A stretch of 64,000 bases of DNA from Streptomyces caelestis (GCF_001279005.1 NZ_LGCN01000228.1:62001-126000); one strand, 5' to 3'. Shown: positions 26,345 through 42,079, counted from the first letter of the stretch. Notes: generated by a model from the letters alone, not told the origin. Numbers and translations: made by a program.

Positions 26345-27091
26345 TCACTCGTCCTCGGCCAGCGTCAGCTCGACACCGCCCACGAAACCCGCGGAGAGGT
26401 TGTAGATGAACGCGCCGAGCGTCGCCAGCGCCGTCGCCAGGACGACGTCGATGACCGCGATGATCGTCGTGAACATCAGGACGTTGGGCAGCGACAGGAA
26501 CGACTGGAGGTCGAAACCGTTCGACTCGTTGGAGCCGGTCGCCTCGGCGATCGTGCCGCCGACCGTCGAGAACACGCCCATGGCGTCCATGACCATCCAC
26601 AGCACCGCGGACGCGACGATGGTGCAGATGCCGAGCGCGATGGAGAGCAGGAAGCTGACCTTCATCACCGACCACGGGTCGGCCTTCGACACCCGCAGAC
26701 GCGCCTTGCGCACGCGCGGGGTGGTGCGCGCCCCCGTGCGGGGACGTCGTACCGCGCCGGTCTGACCGGCCGCCGTACCGGCCTGCGCCGGGTAGGCCTG
26801 CGGCGGGTGGTACGGGCCCGCCTGCTGCTGCGACTGCCGTTCCCCCGGCAGCGGTGAGGCCGTCTGAGCGGCGGCGCCCTGGTCGGGCGCGGCCTGCTGC
26901 GGGCCTCGGGTGTCCGTCACGGTCCCCCCCTGGGATCCCTGCCTGCTGGACGAGGAGGCGCCCTTGGCGGGCGCCTTGATCGCTTTGAGATTGGTCGTAT
27001 GCGGATCAGCCGCCCGCGCGGCGGAGCCACGGCCGCCGCCGTCCGTTCCCCTGCTGGTACCGGCCGGTCCGGCGCCCGTGGCTCCGCTCAC
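26345..27091 (-). CDS. DUF3566 membrane protein
   Basis: A 248-aa protein from GTG 27091. Residues 1-130 are a disordered Gly/Gln/Pro/Ala region. A DUF3566 domain covers about 130-246, with the conserved start RKARLRVSKADPWSVMKVSFLLS, quoted in part as SKADPWSVMKVSFLLS, and two transmembrane segments near 142-165 and 205-230. It begins 18 bp after the gyrA stop and belongs to the gyrB-gyrA transcript, as in other actinobacteria. Function unknown. Confidence 0.9.
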   Translation of the reverse strand: MSGATGAGPAGTSRGTDGGGRGSAARAADPHTTNLKAIKAPAKGASSSSRQGSQGGTVTDTRGPQQAAPDQGAAAQTASPLPGERQSQQQAGPYHPPQAYPAQAGTAAGQTGAVRRPRTGARTTPRVRKARLRVSKADPWSVMKVSFLLSIALGICTIVASAVLWMVMDAMGVFSTVGGTIAEATGSNESNGFDLQSFLSLPNVLMFTTIIAVIDVVLATALATLGAFIYNLSAGFVGGVELTLAEDE

Positions 27092-27109
27092 GCTGACTCA
27101 CTCCTCGTC

Positions 27110-29704
<2,595 letters not shown>

Positions 29705-29746
29705 TGCTGGTGAAGATCCTTCCTGGTGCGGTCAGCTGAGACCGAC

Positions 29747-32239
<2,493 letters not shown>

Positions 32240-32779
32240 TCACCCGTACGTGTCCCCGGGACCCGTGCTCCCGGGAGCACGCAGAGGCCCGAAACGACGG
32301 GCGGGACCGCCAGGACCGACGACCTTGATCAGCCGCACGGTGCCGTGCCCGAGATCCTCGTTCAGACGCGCCACCAGAGTCGGCGCGAGCAGCCGCAGAT
32401 TCGTCGCCCACGCCGTGGAGTCACAGCGCACGACCAGCACCCGCTCGTCCTCGTCGTACCGCTCCGGCTCACAGTGCTTGGCCACGTCCTCGCCGACGAT
32501 TTCCGGCCAGCGCCCCATCACCCCGCCCACCGCGGCCGGGGCCTCCCAGCCGCGCTCCGTGAGCAGCCGGTTGATCGCCGGACCCAGCGCCATCGGGTCA
32601 CGCCGGTCGGCGCGCGCCCCGGAGCGCAGACCGCCGCGCCGCGCCTGCTTCCGCTGCTGCACCGCGTCCCCACGCGCGCGTGCCGCCTCCTTGGCCGCAC
32701 GCAACGCCACACGCGCCAAGTCGACACCGGACGGCTCGGGAGCCGTCCCGCCGCCCGCGGGCGTGTCCGGCCCGCTCAT
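32240..32779 (-). CDS. dciA: DciA-type helicase-loading protein (DUF721)
   Basis: A 179-aa protein. The N-terminal third is Arg/Ala-rich and disordered. The DUF721 domain covers about residues 65-155, with [19 protein letters not shown] and [19 protein letters not shown]. DciA loads the replicative helicase in bacteria that lack DnaC. Its start overlaps the recF stop by 4 bp (ATGA), so it is co-translated with recF. Confidence 0.92.
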   Translation of the reverse strand: MSGPDTPAGGGTAPEPSGVDLARVALRAAKEAARARGDAVQQRKQARRGGLRSGARADRRDPMALGPAINRLLTERGWEAPAAVGGVMGRWPEIVGEDVAKHCEPERYDEDERVLVVRCDSTAWATNLRLLAPTLVARLNEDLGHGTVRLIKVVGPGGPARRFGPLRAPGSTGPGDTYG

Positions 32780-33897
32780 ACGCGCTCCACCGCCCCCTCC
32801 GCCACGGCGAACCGCGCACCCGCCAGCACATGGGGGACGTCGTCGTCGACCGCCGCGGTCACCAGGACCTGCTCACCGGGCGCCACCAGCTCGGCCAGAC
32901 GCTCACGCCGCCGCGCATCCAACTCGGCGAAGACGTCGTCGAGCACCAGCACCGGCTCGTTGCCCTCCGCCCGCAGCAGGTCGTAGGAGGCCAGACGCAG
33001 CGCCAGCGCGTACGACCAGGACTCACCGTGGGAGGCATAGCCCTTGGCGGGCAACTGGCCCAGCTTGAGCAACAGGTCGTCGCGGTGCGGACCGACCAGG
33101 GTCACACCCCGCTCGATCTCCGGCTTGCGCGCCTGCGCCAGGGCCGCCATCAGCTGCTCGAACAGATCCTCGCGCGTATGCGCCTCGCCGGGCGCGGACG
33201 GCCTGTACTCCAGCGCGACCGGCCCCCCGCCGGGCGCGAGCTGCTCGTACGCCTTGTCGGCCAGCGGCTGGAGTGCACCGATCAGATCCAGCCGCTGCGC
33301 CAGGAGCTCGGCACCCGCACGCGCGAGGTGCTGGTCCCACACGTCGAGCGTGGACAGGTCCAGGGTGCGGCCGCCGTGCCGGCGCGCCAGCGCGGCCGAC
33401 TTCAACAGCGTGTTGCGCTGCTTGAGCACCCGGTCGTAGTCGGAGCGGACACCGGCCATGCGCGGGGAGCGCGCGGTGATCAGTTCGTCCAGGAACCGGC
33501 GCCGTTCACCGGGATCACCTTTGATCAGGGCCAGGTCCTCGGGCGCGAACAGCACCGTGCGGACGATCCCCAGCACGTCCCGGGGCCTGACCTGCGAGGA
33601 CCTGTTGATACGGGCACGATTGGCGCGGCCCGGATTCAGCTCCAGCTCGATCAGCTGCTGCCGCTCGCCCTGCCGCACCTGGGCCCGGACGATCGCACGG
33701 TCGGCGCCCATCCGGACCAGCGGGGCGTCGGAGGAGACCCGGTGGCTGCCGAGGGTGGCGAGGTAGCCGACCGCCTCGACCAGGTTCGTCTTGCCCTGCC
33801 CGTTGGGCCCGACGAAGGCCGTCACCCCCGGATCGAGCGGGACCTCGACCCGGGGGTAGGACCGGAAGTCGGCCAGCGACAGATGCGTGACGTGCAT
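32776..33897 (-). CDS. recF: DNA replication/repair protein RecF
   Basis: A 373-aa SMC-like ATPase that helps load RecA at single-strand gaps. Walker A GPNGQGKT is at residues 30-37, the signature region [15 protein letters not shown] is near 300, and Walker [13 protein letters not shown] follows. The start is ATG 33897. It lies between gnd and dciA; in many bacteria recF directly follows dnaN, but here gnd is inserted. Confidence 0.96.
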   Translation of the reverse strand: MHVTHLSLADFRSYPRVEVPLDPGVTAFVGPNGQGKTNLVEAVGYLATLGSHRVSSDAPLVRMGADRAIVRAQVRQGERQQLIELELNPGRANRARINRSSQVRPRDVLGIVRTVLFAPEDLALIKGDPGERRRFLDELITARSPRMAGVRSDYDRVLKQRNTLLKSAALARRHGGRTLDLSTLDVWDQHLARAGAELLAQRLDLIGALQPLADKAYEQLAPGGGPVALEYRPSAPGEAHTREDLFEQLMAALAQARKPEIERGVTLVGPHRDDLLLKLGQLPAKGYASHGESWSYALALRLASYDLLRAEGNEPVLVLDDVFAELDARRRERLAELVAPGEQVLVTAAVDDDVPHVLAGARFAVAEGAVERV

Positions 33898-33943
33898 GGT
33901 CGTTCCGCCGACCTCCCCGGCGTCGTGGACCGCCGCGCGGTCC

Positions 33944-33972
33944 TGTGGATACGGGACGTGCCCTGTGGACTA
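33944..33972. promoter_or_regulatory. Two DnaA-box-like sequences between gnd and recF
   Basis: TGTGGATAC at 33944-33952 and TGTGGACTA at 33964-33972 (over the gnd stop), both reverse-oriented and each with one or two mismatches to the consensus. Possible weak DnaA sites. Confidence 0.35.
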
Positions 33973-34845
33973 CTTCTTCTCGACCGCGTGACCGCCGAAC
34001 TGGTTCCGCAGCGCCGCGATCATCTTCATCTGCGGCGAGTCCTCCTGGCGCGAGGCGAACCGCGCGAACAGCGAGGCGGTGATCGCCGGCAGCGGGACCG
34101 CGTGGTCGATGGCGGCCTCCACGGTCCAGCGTCCCTCACCGGAGTCCTGCGCGAAACCCCGGAGCCCGTCCAGGTGCTCGTCCTCGTCCAGGGCGTTCAC
34201 CGCCAGGTCGAGCAGCCAGGAACGGACGACGGTGCCCTCCTGCCAGGAGCGGAACACCTCACGGACGTCGGTCACCGAGTCGACCTTCTCCAGCAGTTCC
34301 CAGCCCTCGGCGTAGGCCTGCATCATGGCGTACTCGATGCCGTTGTGGACCATCTTCGCGAAGTGGCCCGCACCGACCTTGCCCGCGTGCACCGACCCGA
34401 AGTCGCCCTCCGGCTTGAGGGCGTCGAACACCGGCTGCACCTTGGCGACGTCCTCCGTGGAGCCGCCGTACATCAGCGCGTAGCCGTTCTCCAGGCCCCA
34501 GACGCCGCCCGAGACGCCGCAGTCGACGAAGCCTATGCCCTTGGCCGCCAGCTCCCCGGCGTGCTTCTCGTCGTCCGTCCAGCGGGAGTTGCCGCCGTCC
34601 ACGACGACGTCGCCGGGCTCCAGCAGCCCGGCGAGCTCGTCGATCGTGGACTGGGTCGGCTCGCCCGCCGGAACCATCACCCACACCACACGGGGGCCGC
34701 TGAGCTTGTCCACAAGCTCCCGCAGGCTGTGGACGTCGGCGAGGTCCGGGTTGCGGTCGTATCCGAAGACGGTGTGACCCGCGCGGCGAATCCGCTCGCG
34801 CATGTTGCCGCCCATCTTGCCGAGGCCGACGAGACCGAGCTCCAT
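33970..34845 (-). CDS. gnd: 6-phosphogluconate dehydrogenase, short (GntZ/YqeC-like) type
   Basis: A 291-aa oxidative decarboxylase making ribulose-5-phosphate. The Rossmann start MELGLVGLGKMGGNMRERI is followed by FGYDRN, then the substrate loop DCGVSGGVWGLENGYALMYGG and the HNGIEYAMMQAYAEG motif. It lacks the long C-terminal extension of the roughly 470-aa enzymes, as in the short NAD-type group. Its place between dnaN and recF is a known Streptomyces feature; why a pentose-phosphate gene sits here is unclear. Confidence 0.93.
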   Translation of the reverse strand: MELGLVGLGKMGGNMRERIRRAGHTVFGYDRNPDLADVHSLRELVDKLSGPRVVWVMVPAGEPTQSTIDELAGLLEPGDVVVDGGNSRWTDDEKHAGELAAKGIGFVDCGVSGGVWGLENGYALMYGGSTEDVAKVQPVFDALKPEGDFGSVHAGKVGAGHFAKMVHNGIEYAMMQAYAEGWELLEKVDSVTDVREVFRSWQEGTVVRSWLLDLAVNALDEDEHLDGLRGFAQDSGEGRWTVEAAIDHAVPLPAITASLFARFASRQEDSPQMKMIAALRNQFGGHAVEKK

Positions 34846-34987
34846 CAGTTGTGATCCTTAGGTATGCGACGTGGCGTGACGGCACGTACGTGCCGGCGTC
34901 CGAGCCTAAACCCGGACGGTCGCGCACATCTGTGGGCATACGCGCTCATGCGCAGCCCTCACCTTCGGCCTCCCTCGGGACGGCGGT

Positions 34988-35011
34988 CAGCCGGTGTGCC
35001 GCACCGGCATG
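34988..35011. repeat. Partial copy of the dnaN 3' end
   Basis: A 24-bp segment (CAGCCGGTGTGCCGCACCGG then CATG) matches 35069-35092, which spans the end of dnaN, at 22 of 24 positions. It lies 57 bp beyond the dnaN stop in the same orientation. Confidence 0.55.
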
Positions 35012-35067
35012 CCGCGATCCCGTGGGGCTGCCCCCACACCCCCGGCAGTCGCCGCGGCGGGCGCACC

Positions 35068-36198
35068 TCAGCCGCTGAGCCGCACCGGCATGATCAGGTA
35101 CTTGTAGGCCTCGTCCGCCTCCGCGTCCACCGCCGGACGGCCGCTGAGCAGCGCCGGCTTGGTGGACGTGGTGAAGGACAGCTGGGCCACCGGGGAGTCG
35201 ATGGCGCTCAGACCGTCCAGCAGGAACGTCGGGTTGAAGGCGATCGAGATGTCGTCCCCCTCCAACTGGGCGTCGACCCTTTCCACAGCCTGTGCGTCGT
35301 CGCTGGAACCGGCCTCCAGGATGAGCACGCCCTGCTCGAAGCTCAGCCGCACCGGGGTGTTGCGCTCGGCGACCAGGGCCACGCGCTTGACGGCCTCCAC
35401 GAAGGGGGCGGTCTCGATCACGGCGACGCTGTTGAACTCGGTCGGGAACAGCGTGCGGTACTTCGGGAGGTCGCCCTCCAGCAGGCGCGTGGTGGTACGG
35501 CGGCCGGCGCCCTCGAAGCCGATCAGGCCCTCGCCCGCGCCCGAACCGGACAGCGCCAGGATCACCTGGTCACCGCTGGTCAGCGCCTTGGCGGTGTCCT
35601 GGAGCGTCTTGGCGGGCACCAGGGCGACCGCGGAGACCTCCGGGTTCTCCGGCTTCCACAGGAACTCGCGGACCGCGAAGCGGTAGCGGTCGGTGGAGGC
35701 GAGCGTGACGGTGTCGCCCTCGATCTCGATGCGCACGCCGGTGAGGACGGGCAGCGTGTCGTCACGGCCGGCCGCGATGGCGACCTGCTGCACGGCGGAG
35801 GCGAAGACCTCGCCGGGGACCGTGCCCGTCGCGTTCGGCATCTGCGGCAGGGCCGGGTACTCCTCCACAGGCAGGGTGTGGAGCGTGAACCGCGAGGAGC
35901 CGCACACCACCGTCGCCCGTACACCGTCTGTGGAGATCTCCACCGGCCGGTTGGGGAGGGCGCGGGAGATGTCGGCCAGCAGACGGCCCGAGACGAGGAC
36001 CGTGCCCTCCTCCTCGACCTCCGCCTCCACCGACACCCGCGCGGAGACCTCGTAGTCGAAGCTGGACAGGCTCAGCTGGCCGTCCTCGGCCTTCAGGAGC
36101 AGGCCGGCGAGGACAGGGGCCGGCGGACGGGCCGGGAGGCTGCGCGCCGCCCAGGCCACTGCCTCCGCGAGTACGTCGCGTTCCACCCGGATCTTCAC
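35068..36198 (-). CDS. dnaN: DNA polymerase III sliding clamp (beta)
   Basis: A 376-aa ring-forming clamp that holds the polymerase on DNA. GTG 36198 has GGAGG 10 nt upstream and gives the standard Streptomyces length. It starts VKIRVERDVLAEAVAWAARS, has three clamp repeats with RTTTRLLEGDLPKYRTLFP in the middle and ends YKYLIMPVRLSG, the hydrophobic-cleft C-terminus. It reads away from oriC. Confidence 0.97.
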   Translation of the reverse strand: MKIRVERDVLAEAVAWAARSLPARPPAPVLAGLLLKAEDGQLSLSSFDYEVSARVSVEAEVEEEGTVLVSGRLLADISRALPNRPVEISTDGVRATVVCGSSRFTLHTLPVEEYPALPQMPNATGTVPGEVFASAVQQVAIAAGRDDTLPVLTGVRIEIEGDTVTLASTDRYRFAVREFLWKPENPEVSAVALVPAKTLQDTAKALTSGDQVILALSGSGAGEGLIGFEGAGRRTTTRLLEGDLPKYRTLFPTEFNSVAVIETAPFVEAVKRVALVAERNTPVRLSFEQGVLILEAGSSDDAQAVERVDAQLEGDDISIAFNPTFLLDGLSAIDSPVAQLSFTTSTKPALLSGRPAVDAEADEAYKYLIMPVRLSG

Positions 36199-37088
36199 TG
36201 TTGCCGCCTCCTGCTGTTGCCGGCGCTTCTCGCCCTGCCTGGCTTTGTTGTCTGACTCGGTGTCGTCGGCCCCTGGGAGGGGAAGGACACCGGGGACCAG
36301 TCTGACGCACCGCACTGACAGTAGGTGCCCCTCGGGGTCAAGTCGTGACGAGTGGCGGTCGGGGCCGAGACAGCGAGTTGTGCACAGGGCCCCCTTCGAA
36401 ACGGATTCCTCGCTCTCTCTAGTTGGGAGTAGTAGTAGGGCCTGTGGATACCGTGGATAACCCTGTTTTCGCAGGTCAGGGTGGGAATTTTGTCCACGGA
36501 CCCTGTGGGCGGAGCCCGTGGACAACTAGGCGTCTCTGTGGAGAACGGAAAGTTCTGCACATCCCGTGCACAGGGAGGGGCGAGTTCTCCCCAGCTCCGT
36601 CCCCAGGTTTGCGGGTCTTTCCCACAGGCCCCTGCGACAGCCTGATGTGACGCCTTTCACTCGCCTCGGTGAAGAAGCGCGTCACGTTGCCGAACAGTGG
36701 ACAGCCATGTGGAGAACCGGGTGATCACTGGGGACAACCGCCTCCAGCCTGTGGGTCGCCCGTGGACAACTCGATGCACAGGCGGTGGGCCTCTAAGTTG
36801 TCCACAGCCTGTGGAGATTGCTTGTCCACGTATCCACACCCCATTGACCTGGGTCGATGATCCCTCGGCAGGCTGCCCTGTGGACAAGATCGGGACAACT
36901 TCTCGGTCCCCAGGATGTGGACGGGAAAAAGTCACTGAATCTGTGGACGAAGGCCGTAACCCGGCATCGGAATCGAACAGTCCCTGGCTGCGCGGCACGG
37001 AGGCGAGGCGGCCGAGGTACGAGGAAGGGCGCCCCCGGATCGCTCAGGAGGCGCCCTCGACGACGGAGCCGTCCGGTCCGTGGGCCGT
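36199..37088. other. oriC: Chromosomal replication origin oriC
   Basis: The 890-bp dnaN-dnaA spacer. At least fourteen DnaA boxes occur at 36443-36950. The forward ones are 36490, 36798 (perfect TTGTCCACA), 36822 and 36830. The reverse ones are 36443, 36452, 36517, 36537, 36708, 36761, 36810, 36879 (perfect TGTGGACAA), 36916 and 36942. They form two groups, 36443-36545 and 36708-36950, separated by a gap of about 160 bp, as described for Streptomyces origins. No classic AT-rich 13-mers are seen. The left 230 bp also holds the dnaN promoter. Confidence 0.95.
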
Positions 37089-38984
37089 TCAGCCGGCCTT
37101 GATGCGGTTGGTGAGCTCGGTGACCTGGTTGTAGATGGAGCGCCGCTCGGCCATCAGATTGCGGATCTTCCGGTCGGCGTGCATCACCGTGGTGTGGTCG
37201 CGGCCGCCGAACAGCGCGCCGATCTTCGGCAGCGACAGGTCCGTCAGCTCACGGCACAGGTACATGGCGATCTGGCGGGCCGTCACCAGCTGCCGGCCCC
37301 GGGAGCTGCCGCACAGGTCCTCGACCGTGAGGCCGAAGTAGTCGGCCGTGGCGCCCATGATGGCCGTCGAGGTGATCTCCGGCGTCGAGTCGTCGCCGCC
37401 GGGCATCAGGTCCTTGAGGACGATCTCCGTCAGGCCCAGGTCCACCGGCTGCCGGTTGAGCGAGGCGAACGCCGTCACCCGGATCAGCGCGCCCTCCAGC
37501 TCACGGATGTTCCGCGAGATCCGGGAGGCGATGAACTCCAGCACCTCCGGCGGGGCGTTGAGCTGCTCCTGGACCGCCTTCTTGCGCAGGATCGCGATGC
37601 GCGTCTCCAGCTCCGGCGGCTGGACGTCGGTGATCAGGCCCCACTCGAAACGGTTCCGCAGCCGGTCCTCCAGGGTGACCAGCTGCTTGGGCGGCCGGTC
37701 GCTGGAGAGGACGATCTGCTTGTTGGCGTTGTGGAGCGTGTTGAAGGTGTGGAAGAACTCCTCCTGCGTCGACTCCTTGTCCGCCAGGAACTGGATGTCG
37801 TCGACGAGCAGGATGTCCATCTCGCGGTAGCGCTTGCGGAAGCTGTCGCCCTTGCCGTCGCGGATGGAGTTGATGAACTCGTTGGTGAACTCCTCCGAAC
37901 TCACGTACCGCACGCGCGTGCCGGGGTACAGGCTCCGCGCGTAGTGTCCGATCGCGTGCAGCAGGTGGGTCTTGCCGAGCCCGGACTCCCCGTAGATGAA
38001 CAGCGGGTTGTAGGCCTTCGCCGGCGCCTCGGCGACGGCGACCGCGGCCGCGTGCGCGAAGCGGTTGGACGCGCCGATGACGAACGTGTCGAAGAGGTAC
38101 TTCGGGTTCAGCCGCGCGGTCGGCTCGCCGGGGCCGGTCGCCGGTGCGGGCTGTGCCGCCAGCGGGCCGGGTGCGCCGGTGGTGGGCAGGTTGGGGCCCA
38201 CGGGGCCGCCGCGGTGGACGCGCCCGGATCCGGAAGGTGGATCGGGCAGTTCGCGGCGCATGGCGTCGCGCTGGTCGTAGTCGCCGCGTGCCGTCTCGTA
38301 GTCGGGACGCGGCTCGTAGGACGGCCGGTCCACGGGCTGGGGGCGGTAGTCCGGTACGGACGAGCCTCCGCCGTAGCCGTCCTGCGGGCCGTACGCGTCC
38401 TGCGGGGGTGTGGCGTACGGGTCCCGCTCCGGGAAGCCGAGGCGCTGCTGCTGCCAGCCGTATTCCTCCTGCGCCGGCCGCGGCCAGGCGCCGGGCTCCG
38501 GGCGCTGGTACTCCGACGGGTAGGCGGGGCGGGCGGTGGGCAGCTGGTCGCCGGAGGGGCCCTGCTGCTGGTCGGTGCGGCGGCGGCCGTATCCCTCGTA
38601 GCCGTCGTACGGTTCGCGCTCCTGCCGGTCGGGGCGGTCCTGGCGGACGGCCGGGAGCTCGGGTTCCTCGTAGCGCGACTGGGGGCGGGGCGCCGGTGGG
38701 GGCTCGCCGACGGTGTCGTCGACGGTGATCGCGATGCGGATCGGACGTCCGCACTCGCGGCTCAGGGTCTCGCTGACGACAGGGGCGAGGCGGCCCTCGA
38801 GCACGCCCTTCGCGAACTCGTTGGGTACGGCGAGCAGCGCGGTGTCGGCGACGAGTGCCAGGGGCTGGCAGCGCCGGATCCAGTGCTCGTCCTTGACCTC
38901 GACTCCTTGTCCGCGGCCTTCTCCGAGGAGTTGCTCCAGTACGCGTGGCCACACTGCGGCAAGATCGGCAGGTACGTCAGCCAC
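37089..38984 (-). CDS. dnaA: Chromosomal replication initiator DnaA
   Basis: A 631-aa initiator from GTG 38984. Domain I covers residues 1-90. Domain II is unusually long (about 90-290), Pro/Tyr/Arg/Asp-rich and disordered, typical for Streptomyces. The domain III AAA+ ATPase has Walker [10 protein letters not shown] at about 332-340, Walker [10 protein letters not shown] and the Arg finger region RLRNRFEWG. Domain IV binds DnaA boxes with the signature [20 protein letters not shown]. It reads toward oriC and ends at the origin edge. Confidence 0.98.
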   Translation of the reverse strand: MADVPADLAAVWPRVLEQLLGEGRGQGVEVKDEHWIRRCQPLALVADTALLAVPNEFAKGVLEGRLAPVVSETLSRECGRPIRIAITVDDTVGEPPPAPRPQSRYEEPELPAVRQDRPDRQEREPYDGYEGYGRRRTDQQQGPSGDQLPTARPAYPSEYQRPEPGAWPRPAQEEYGWQQQRLGFPERDPYATPPQDAYGPQDGYGGGSSVPDYRPQPVDRPSYEPRPDYETARGDYDQRDAMRRELPDPPSGSGRVHRGGPVGPNLPTTGAPGPLAAQPAPATGPGEPTARLNPKYLFDTFVIGASNRFAHAAAVAVAEAPAKAYNPLFIYGESGLGKTHLLHAIGHYARSLYPGTRVRYVSSEEFTNEFINSIRDGKGDSFRKRYREMDILLVDDIQFLADKESTQEEFFHTFNTLHNANKQIVLSSDRPPKQLVTLEDRLRNRFEWGLITDVQPPELETRIAILRKKAVQEQLNAPPEVLEFIASRISRNIRELEGALIRVTAFASLNRQPVDLGLTEIVLKDLMPGGDDSTPEITSTAIMGATADYFGLTVEDLCGSSRGRQLVTARQIAMYLCRELTDLSLPKIGALFGGRDHTTVMHADRKIRNLMAERRSIYNQVTELTNRIKAG

Positions 38985-39375
38985 AGGGCACGCTCTCTCA
39001 CAGGTCCTCCGATCGTGTGATGCGAAGGACGGGTCGGGATGTAAATCGGGTGGTGGAGGGTCGAGGGAAGGAATCGTCAAGGGAACGAGTGGGAGTCCAG
39101 CCACGGTAGTCAGCGCGGCCGGTACGGTTCAAGTTGTTGTCCCCAGGCTGTGGACAAGTGTCTCCCAGTCGTCGCCGGTTTGACCGAATGGCGCAGCCGC
39201 GCGTACCGTGACCAGGTCGAGTTGTCGATGGCTGCTGCCGCCTGCCTCCGATGGGCACAGATCACGCAAGGTGATCGGTCAGCGGTGCACTCGGGCGTAA
39301 CGCGAGCTACTCGTGGGCGCACGGTGACAGCCAGGACGGCACCCCGCAAACACCGAGTCTTTCTGGAGCCCCCGA
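38985..39375. promoter_or_regulatory. dnaA-rpmH divergent promoter region with a DnaA box
   Basis: A 391-bp spacer without genes. A perfect reverse DnaA box TGTGGACAA lies at 39149-39157, with a degenerate forward TTGTCCCCA at 39137-39145. The box is 165 bp upstream of the dnaA start, consistent with DnaA autoregulation. The rest must hold the rpmH promoter. Confidence 0.75.
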
Positions 39376-39513
39376 GTGAGCAAGCGCACCTTCCAGCCGA
39401 ACAACCGTCGTCGCGCCAAGACCCACGGCTTCCGGCTGCGTATGCGCACCCGTGCCGGCCGCGCGATTCTCGCGTCCCGCCGTAGCAAGGGTCGCGCCCG
39501 TCTGTCCGCCTGA
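39376..39513 (+). CDS. rpmH: 50S ribosomal protein L34
   Basis: A 45-aa highly basic protein from GTG 39376, sequence beginning [20 protein letters not shown] and ending SKGRARLSA, the universal L34 pattern. A GGAG element lies 8-11 nt upstream. It is the first gene of the rpmH-rnpA-yidD-yidC-jag operon leading away from the origin. Confidence 0.97.
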   Translation: MSKRTFQPNNRRRAKTHGFRLRMRTRAGRAILASRRSKGRARLSA

Positions 39514-39534
39514 TCCCGGTCAGGTCATGCCGTC

Positions 39535-39906
39535 GTGCTGCCCACCGAGAACCGGCTGAGGCGGCGCGAGGATTTCGCGACCGCGGTACGACGAGGGCGC
39601 CGGGCAGGAAGCCGGCATCTCGTCGTCCATCTTCGTAGCGGTGCCACGGACCCGCATGCGCCTGGGGAGAGCGCTCCCCCGTCGCGTGCGGGTTTCGTCG
39701 TGAGCAAGGCCGTGGGTGGTGCGGTGGTGCGCAACAAGGTGAAGCGCAGGCTTCGCCATCTGATGCGCGAGCGAGTCGGCGGGCTGCCCCCCGGTAGCCT
39801 GGTAGTCGTACGAGCGCTGCCCGGTGCGGGCGACGCCGACCATGTACAACTGGCCCGAGACCTGGATGCCGCCCTGCGGCGGCTGCTGGGAGGGGGCGCG
39901 CGATGA
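39535..39906 (+). CDS. rnpA: Ribonuclease P protein component
   Basis: A 123-aa basic protein that helps RNase P RNA mature tRNA 5' ends. It starts from GTG 39535, 21 bp after rpmH. Family pattern: [47 protein letters not shown] with the RNR-type motif, and [15 protein letters not shown]. The stop overlaps the yidD start in ATGA. Confidence 0.97.
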   Translation: MLPTENRLRRREDFATAVRRGRRAGSRHLVVHLRSGATDPHAPGESAPPSRAGFVVSKAVGGAVVRNKVKRRLRHLMRERVGGLPPGSLVVVRALPGAGDADHVQLARDLDAALRRLLGGGAR

Positions 39907-40277
39907 AGTACCCGCTGCTGGCTCTGATCAAGATCTATCAGTGGACGATCAGTCCGCTGTTGGGGCCGGTGTGCAAGTACTACCCGTCGTGTTCCCACTA
40001 CGGCTACACGGCCATCGACCGGCACGGTGCCATCAAGGGCACGGCGCTCACGGCCTGGCGCATCCTCCGGTGCAATCCGTGGTCGCTGGGTGGTGTGGAC
40101 CATGTCCCTCCGCGCAAGCGTCCGCGGTGGCACGAAATGTTGCGTGACGCCTGGCGTGCACGTAGGGGCGGGACCTCCGCCGCCGAACCGGCCACCGAGG
40201 GGCGGACCTCTCCCACAGGCCCGACGGGCCCTTCGAGCCCGGCCGCAGAGACCTCGTCCCATGCCCAAGGAGCATGA
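39903..40277 (+). CDS. yidD: Membrane protein insertion efficiency factor YidD
   Basis: A 124-aa protein from ATG 39903. The conserved YidD core is [21 protein letters not shown], quoted in part as [15 protein letters not shown], followed by [37 protein letters not shown]. The C-terminal 45 residues are a variable Gly/Pro/Thr tail. It aids YidC-dependent insertion and lies between rnpA (4-bp overlap) and yidC (3 bp gap). Confidence 0.96.
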   Translation: MKYPLLALIKIYQWTISPLLGPVCKYYPSCSHYGYTAIDRHGAIKGTALTAWRILRCNPWSLGGVDHVPPRKRPRWHEMLRDAWRARRGGTSAAEPATEGRTSPTGPTGPSSPAAETSSHAQGA

Positions 40278-40280
40278 TTA

Positions 40281-41534
40281 GTGGACACGATTGCCAGCCT
40301 CTTCAGCTTCATCACGACACCTGTCTCCTGGGTCATCGTCCAGTTCCACAAGGTGTACGGGGCCATTTTCGGCCCTGACACCGGGTGGGCCTGGGGCCTG
40401 TCGATCGTGTCCCTGGTGATTCTGATCCGTATTTGCCTGATCCCGCTCTTCGTGAAGCAGATCAAGGCGACGCGCGCGATGCAGACGCTCCAGCCGGAGA
40501 TGAAGAAGATCCAGGAGCGTTACAAGAACGACCGGCAGCGCCAGTCCGAAGAGATGATGAAGCTGTACAAGGAGACGGGTACCAACCCGCTCTCCTCGTG
40601 CCTTCCCATCCTGGCGCAGTCGCCGTTCTTCTTCGCCCTGTACCACGTGCTCAACAGCATCGCGTCGAACGACACCATCGGTGTGATCAATGAGCGTCTG
40701 TTGGAGAGCGCGCAGAAGGCCCACATCTTCGGCGCCCCGCTCGCGGCGAAGTTCACGGACAGCTCGGACAAGGTCGAGGCGCTCAACTCCTCGCTGACCG
40801 ATGTCCGCGTCGTCACGGCCATCATGATCGTTCTGATGTCGCTGTCGCAGTTCTACACGCAGCGCCAGCTGATGACGAAGAACGTCGACACCACGGTGAA
40901 GACGCCGTTCATGCAGCAGCAGAAGATGCTGATGTACGTCTTCCCGGTCATCTTCGCCGTCTTCGGCATCAACTTCCCGGTCGGTGTCCTCGTCTACTGG
41001 CTGACCACCAACGTGTGGACCATGGGCCAGCAGATGTACGTCATCCACAACAACCCCACGCCGGGTTCCAAGGCCCAGGCCGCGTACCTGGAGCGCCTCT
41101 CCAAGAACGTCTCCAAGCACGGCAGGACCCGCGGCCGCGGTGAGCGCACCATCGTCAAGGCCATCGTCGCCAAGGGCCGGGACCGCAACGAGTACGAGCG
41201 CAAGTTCGTCAACGGTCTGAACAAGGCGGGCCTCGCGGCCCAGCCCGACGGCACGGTGATCAAGAGCGAGAGCACGGCCGCCGCCCAGGCCGAGGACGCG
41301 GCCGTCGCCAAGCGGCAGCAGCCCAAGCGGCAGACCAAGTCCCAGCGCCAGTCCGGTACGGCCAAGGCGGCCGGTGAGCCCACTTCGCTGACCAAGTCCG
41401 AGGAACCCGAGGACGCCAAGCCCGCCGACCCTGGCAAGAAGGACAACGCCAAGCCCGCCGGCAATACCCGCAGCAGGGCCCAGTCCGGGCAGCGCAAGGG
41501 GCCGCAGCGGCCCAAGTCCCCGTCCAAGAAGTAA
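40281..41534 (+). CDS. yidC: Membrane protein insertase YidC
   Basis: A 417-aa insertase from GTG 40281. It has five to six hydrophobic segments and the family core [41 protein letters not shown] and [20 protein letters not shown]. The basic C-terminus from about residue 275 is long, Lys/Gln/Ala-rich and probably contacts the ribosome. Gram-positive form without the large periplasmic domain. Confidence 0.97.
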   Translation: MDTIASLFSFITTPVSWVIVQFHKVYGAIFGPDTGWAWGLSIVSLVILIRICLIPLFVKQIKATRAMQTLQPEMKKIQERYKNDRQRQSEEMMKLYKETGTNPLSSCLPILAQSPFFFALYHVLNSIASNDTIGVINERLLESAQKAHIFGAPLAAKFTDSSDKVEALNSSLTDVRVVTAIMIVLMSLSQFYTQRQLMTKNVDTTVKTPFMQQQKMLMYVFPVIFAVFGINFPVGVLVYWLTTNVWTMGQQMYVIHNNPTPGSKAQAAYLERLSKNVSKHGRTRGRGERTIVKAIVAKGRDRNEYERKFVNGLNKAGLAAQPDGTVIKSESTAAAQAEDAAVAKRQQPKRQTKSQRQSGTAKAAGEPTSLTKSEEPEDAKPADPGKKDNAKPAGNTRSRAQSGQRKGPQRPKSPSKK

Positions 41535-41549
41535 GAAGGAGTCCATCCC

Positions 41550-42062
41550 GTGACGGAAGGCACCACCTCCGCCGCTGCCGAGGGCGCAGACACCCTGACC
41601 CGCCTGGAGCAGGAGGGTGAGATCGCGGCGGACTATCTGGAGGGTCTGCTCGACATCGCCGACCTCGACGGCGACATCGACATGGACGTCGAGGCCGACC
41701 GCGCCTCCGTTTCGATCATCAGCGACGCGGGCAGCCGCGATCTGCAGAAGCTGGTGGGGCGTGACGGTGAGGTGCTGGAGGCGCTCCAGGAGCTCACGCG
41801 TCTGGCTGTGCACCGGGAGACCGGGGACCGTAGCCGTCTCATGCTCGACATCGCCGGTTACCGGGCCCAGAAGCGGACCGAGCTGTCCGAGCTGGGCGCC
41901 AAGGCCGCTGCCGAGGCCAAGAGCAGCGGCGAGGCCGTGAGGCTGGATCCGATGACGCCGTTCGAGCGCAAGGTCGTGCACGACGCGGTCAAGGCGGCCG
42001 GCCTGCGCAGCGAGTCCGAGGGCGAGGAGCCGCAGCGCTTCGTCGTCGTGCTTCCCGCCTGA
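41550..42062 (+). CDS. jag: Jag/KhpB-type KH and R3H RNA-binding protein
   Basis: A 170-aa protein from GTG 41550. A KH-like domain at about residues 30-100 carries the RNA loop GRDGEVLEALQEL. The R3H domain at 105-168 has RSRLMLDIAGYRAQKRTEL and RLDPMTPFERKVVHDAVKAAG. It lacks the N-terminal Jag domain seen in Firmicutes. It follows yidC by 15 bp, the usual order. Confidence 0.93.
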   Translation: MTEGTTSAAAEGADTLTRLEQEGEIAADYLEGLLDIADLDGDIDMDVEADRASVSIISDAGSRDLQKLVGRDGEVLEALQELTRLAVHRETGDRSRLMLDIAGYRAQKRTELSELGAKAAAEAKSSGEAVRLDPMTPFERKVVHDAVKAAGLRSESEGEEPQRFVVVLPA

Positions 42063-42079
42063 TCGGCTCTACGTTCCAC

